From assembly GCA_002348585.1 (NCBI GenBank), contig DEBO01000045.1, positions 1,971 through 16,701 on the forward strand: a stretch of DNA of 14,731 nt, written 5' to 3'. Made by a program: the position numbers and the translations under genes. Positions 13,488-14,731 of the stretch are shown in pieces (within the stretch, counting starts at the first letter, position 1; every line of letters starts with the position of its first letter). The DNA is from Alphaproteobacteria bacterium UBA2954 (GTDB taxonomy: Bacteria; Pseudomonadota; Alphaproteobacteria; Puniceispirillales; Puniceispirillaceae). The notes beneath the pieces are model-generated. The model was not told where the DNA came from and ran no database searches. It saw only the letters and a program-made list of their open reading frames with translations.

Positions 13488-14731
13488 ATGTCCGAATCTG
13501 CATCAGAACAAAATCTTTCAAACCTGGTCTCTTTTTCCACAGGCGGGGGAAAGGTGCGCGAACTCCCCAATAACCTGCAAGCAGAACAGAACTTCCTTGG
13601 CGCGCTTTTGCTGGATAACGACATCCTGCACAGGCTTAATGTTCAGCTGCGCCCCGAACATTTTTATGATCCCTTGCATGTGCAAATATTTGAGGCGGCT
13701 ACACGCCTGATTAGCCGAGCCCAGTTGGCGAATCCTGTAACCCTAAAAACTTTTTTTCATGATCATGCCGGTTTTGGTGAAGACGGGGCAGCTAGCTATA
13801 TCGGTGATTTAGTTGATGGTGTAATCTCCATTACTGAGGCAAAAGATTATGCAAATATTGTACATCAGACATTCCTCCGCCGAGAGTTGGTCAGAATTTC
13901 AGATAATGTCATACATGATGCCCAGAACCCAGACATTGAAATTCCGGCACAAACACAAATTGAAGCTGCCGAACAACATTTGTTTACACTCGCAGAAGAT
14001 GACACCGCTGAACAGGGATTGAAATCATTTGACCTGGTTCTGACCGAAACCATAAATATTGCTGAAGCGGCAACCAAGACAGAAGGAAGTCTGTCGGGTG
14101 TAAGCACTGGCTTGACTGATTTGAATAATCTTTTAGGCGGCTTACACAAATCTGACTTAGTAATTCTGGCTGGTCGGCCAGCAATGGGTAAAACCGCTCT
14201 AGCAACAAATATTGCTTTTCATGCCGCGACAACAACACTTACAGATGAGACAGCCGTCCCTGTTGCTTTTTTCTCATTGGAAATGTCAGCAGAACAGCTT
14301 GGCACCCGTATCCTGGCTGAAAGGTCTGGTCTTGATTCTGAAAACATTCGACGGGGCAGAATGAACGACCGCGAATTTCTTGCACTTGTTGAAGCTAGCG
14401 AGCAGATTTCCAGAGCCCCCTTTTTCATCGATGACACGCCAGCCCTGTCCGTGAGCCAGATGGCCAGCCGGGCCAGACGGCTGAAACGTACTAAGGGTCT
14501 TGGGCTTATCGTTGTTGATTATCTGCAGTTGTTGCAGGCCCAGCTTGGTACACGGCCAGAAAACAGAGTACAGGAAATATCAAATATCAGCCGGTCTCTA
14601 AAAAGTCTGGCGAAGGAACTTGATGTACCGGTTCTCGCGCTTTCGCAATTGTCACGTGCTGTTGAACAACGTGAAGACAAGCATCCAAACCTTTCCGACC
14701 TTCGGGAATCAGGTTCAATTGAACAAGATGC
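13488..14731 (+). CDS. dnaB: Replicative DNA helicase DnaB, N-terminal 414 residues, runs off right edge
   Basis: Hexameric helicase that unwinds DNA at the replication fork and recruits primase. The frame is open from ATG at 13488 to the window end; full-length homologues have about 470-500 residues. The N-terminal domain starts VRELPNNLQAEQNFLGALLLDN (23-44). The RecA-like domain has Walker A GRPAMGKT (229-236), FFSLEMS (261-267), Walker B IVVDYLQLL (341-349), SQLSRAVE (386-393) and DLRESGSIEQD (404-414). There is no intein or insertion in the visible part. The ATG has no good Shine-Dalgarno. A stop lies three codons upstream of the first in-frame sense stretch, so it is the only ATG; GTG at 13554 (residue 23), preceded by a G-rich run, would start exactly at the conserved motif. 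The rplI-dnaB order is usual in Alphaproteobacteria. Confidence 0.95.
   Translation, partial: MSESASEQNLSNLVSFSTGGGKVRELPNNLQAEQNFLGALLLDNDILHRLNVQLRPEHFYDPLHVQIFEAATRLISRAQLANPVTLKTFFHDHAGFGEDGAASYIGDLVDGVISITEAKDYANIVHQTFLRRELVRISDNVIHDAQNPDIEIPAQTQIEAAEQHLFTLAEDDTAEQGLKSFDLVLTETINIAEAATKTEGSLSGVSTGLTDLNNLLGGLHKSDLVILAGRPAMGKTALATNIAFHAATTTLTDETAVPVAFFSLEMSAEQLGTRILAERSGLDSENIRRGRMNDREFLALVEASEQISRAPFFIDDTPALSVSQMASRARRLKRTKGLGLIVVDYLQLLQAQLGTRPENRVQEISNISRSLKSLAKELDVPVLALSQLSRAVEQREDKHPNLSDLRESGSIEQD

Noticed and set aside
1..14731. Mobile element, CRISPR, defence or biosynthetic cluster
   Set aside because: Every long frame is a housekeeping gene in conserved order. There are no transposase, integrase, spaced direct repeats or unfamiliar long genes.

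Overview
This window is core chromosome of a moderately AT-rich alphaproteobacterium. It has no mobile element, CRISPR array, tRNA, rRNA or phage gene. The evidence for the group is the layout: pepA, lptF-lptG-surA-pdxA-rsmA, gmk, mltG-fabF-acpP-fabG-fabD and rpsF-rpsR-rplI-dnaB side by side is an arrangement characteristic of Alphaproteobacteria. The compact spacing (several 1- or 4-base overlaps) and moderate AT content suggest a streamlined, possibly marine lineage such as SAR116, but that placement is inference only.

Left block (1-6476). The 5' part of a leucyl aminopeptidase gene (pepA) runs leftward off the edge. A 233-base spacer separates it from a rightward operon: lptF, lptG, surA, pdxA, rsmA. 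The joins are a 1-base overlap (lptF/lptG), a 12-base gap (lptG/surA) and 4-base ATGA overlaps (surA/pdxA, pdxA/rsmA). LptF and LptG form the membrane part of the LPS exporter, SurA is a periplasmic chaperone for outer-membrane proteins, PdxA acts in vitamin B6 synthesis, and RsmA dimethylates 16S rRNA. The expected lptD gene between lptG and surA is missing.

Middle block (6483-11690). A leftward block is read fabD, fabG, acpP, fabF, mltG, gmk. It carries the malonyl loader, the ketoreductase, the carrier protein and the condensing enzyme of type II fatty-acid synthesis, then a peptidoglycan chain terminator and guanylate kinase. A long near-perfect hairpin with a U-run lies just after acpP and probably makes acpP mRNA more abundant than the downstream genes. 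rsmA and gmk converge with only 6 bases between them.

Right block (11691-14731). A 260-base divergent spacer holds two adjacent palindromes and a leader with several possible hairpins. It precedes rpsF, rpsR and rplI (S6, S18, L9), which end at a strong terminator. dnaB, the replicative helicase, follows and runs off the right edge.

I found no novel multi-gene system. The points most worth a second look are the missing lptD, the rpsF leader RNA, the acpP-fabF attenuator with an orphan Shine-Dalgarno sequence behind it, the shared-palindrome divergent promoter, and a His-to-Gln change at a substrate-binding position of PdxA.
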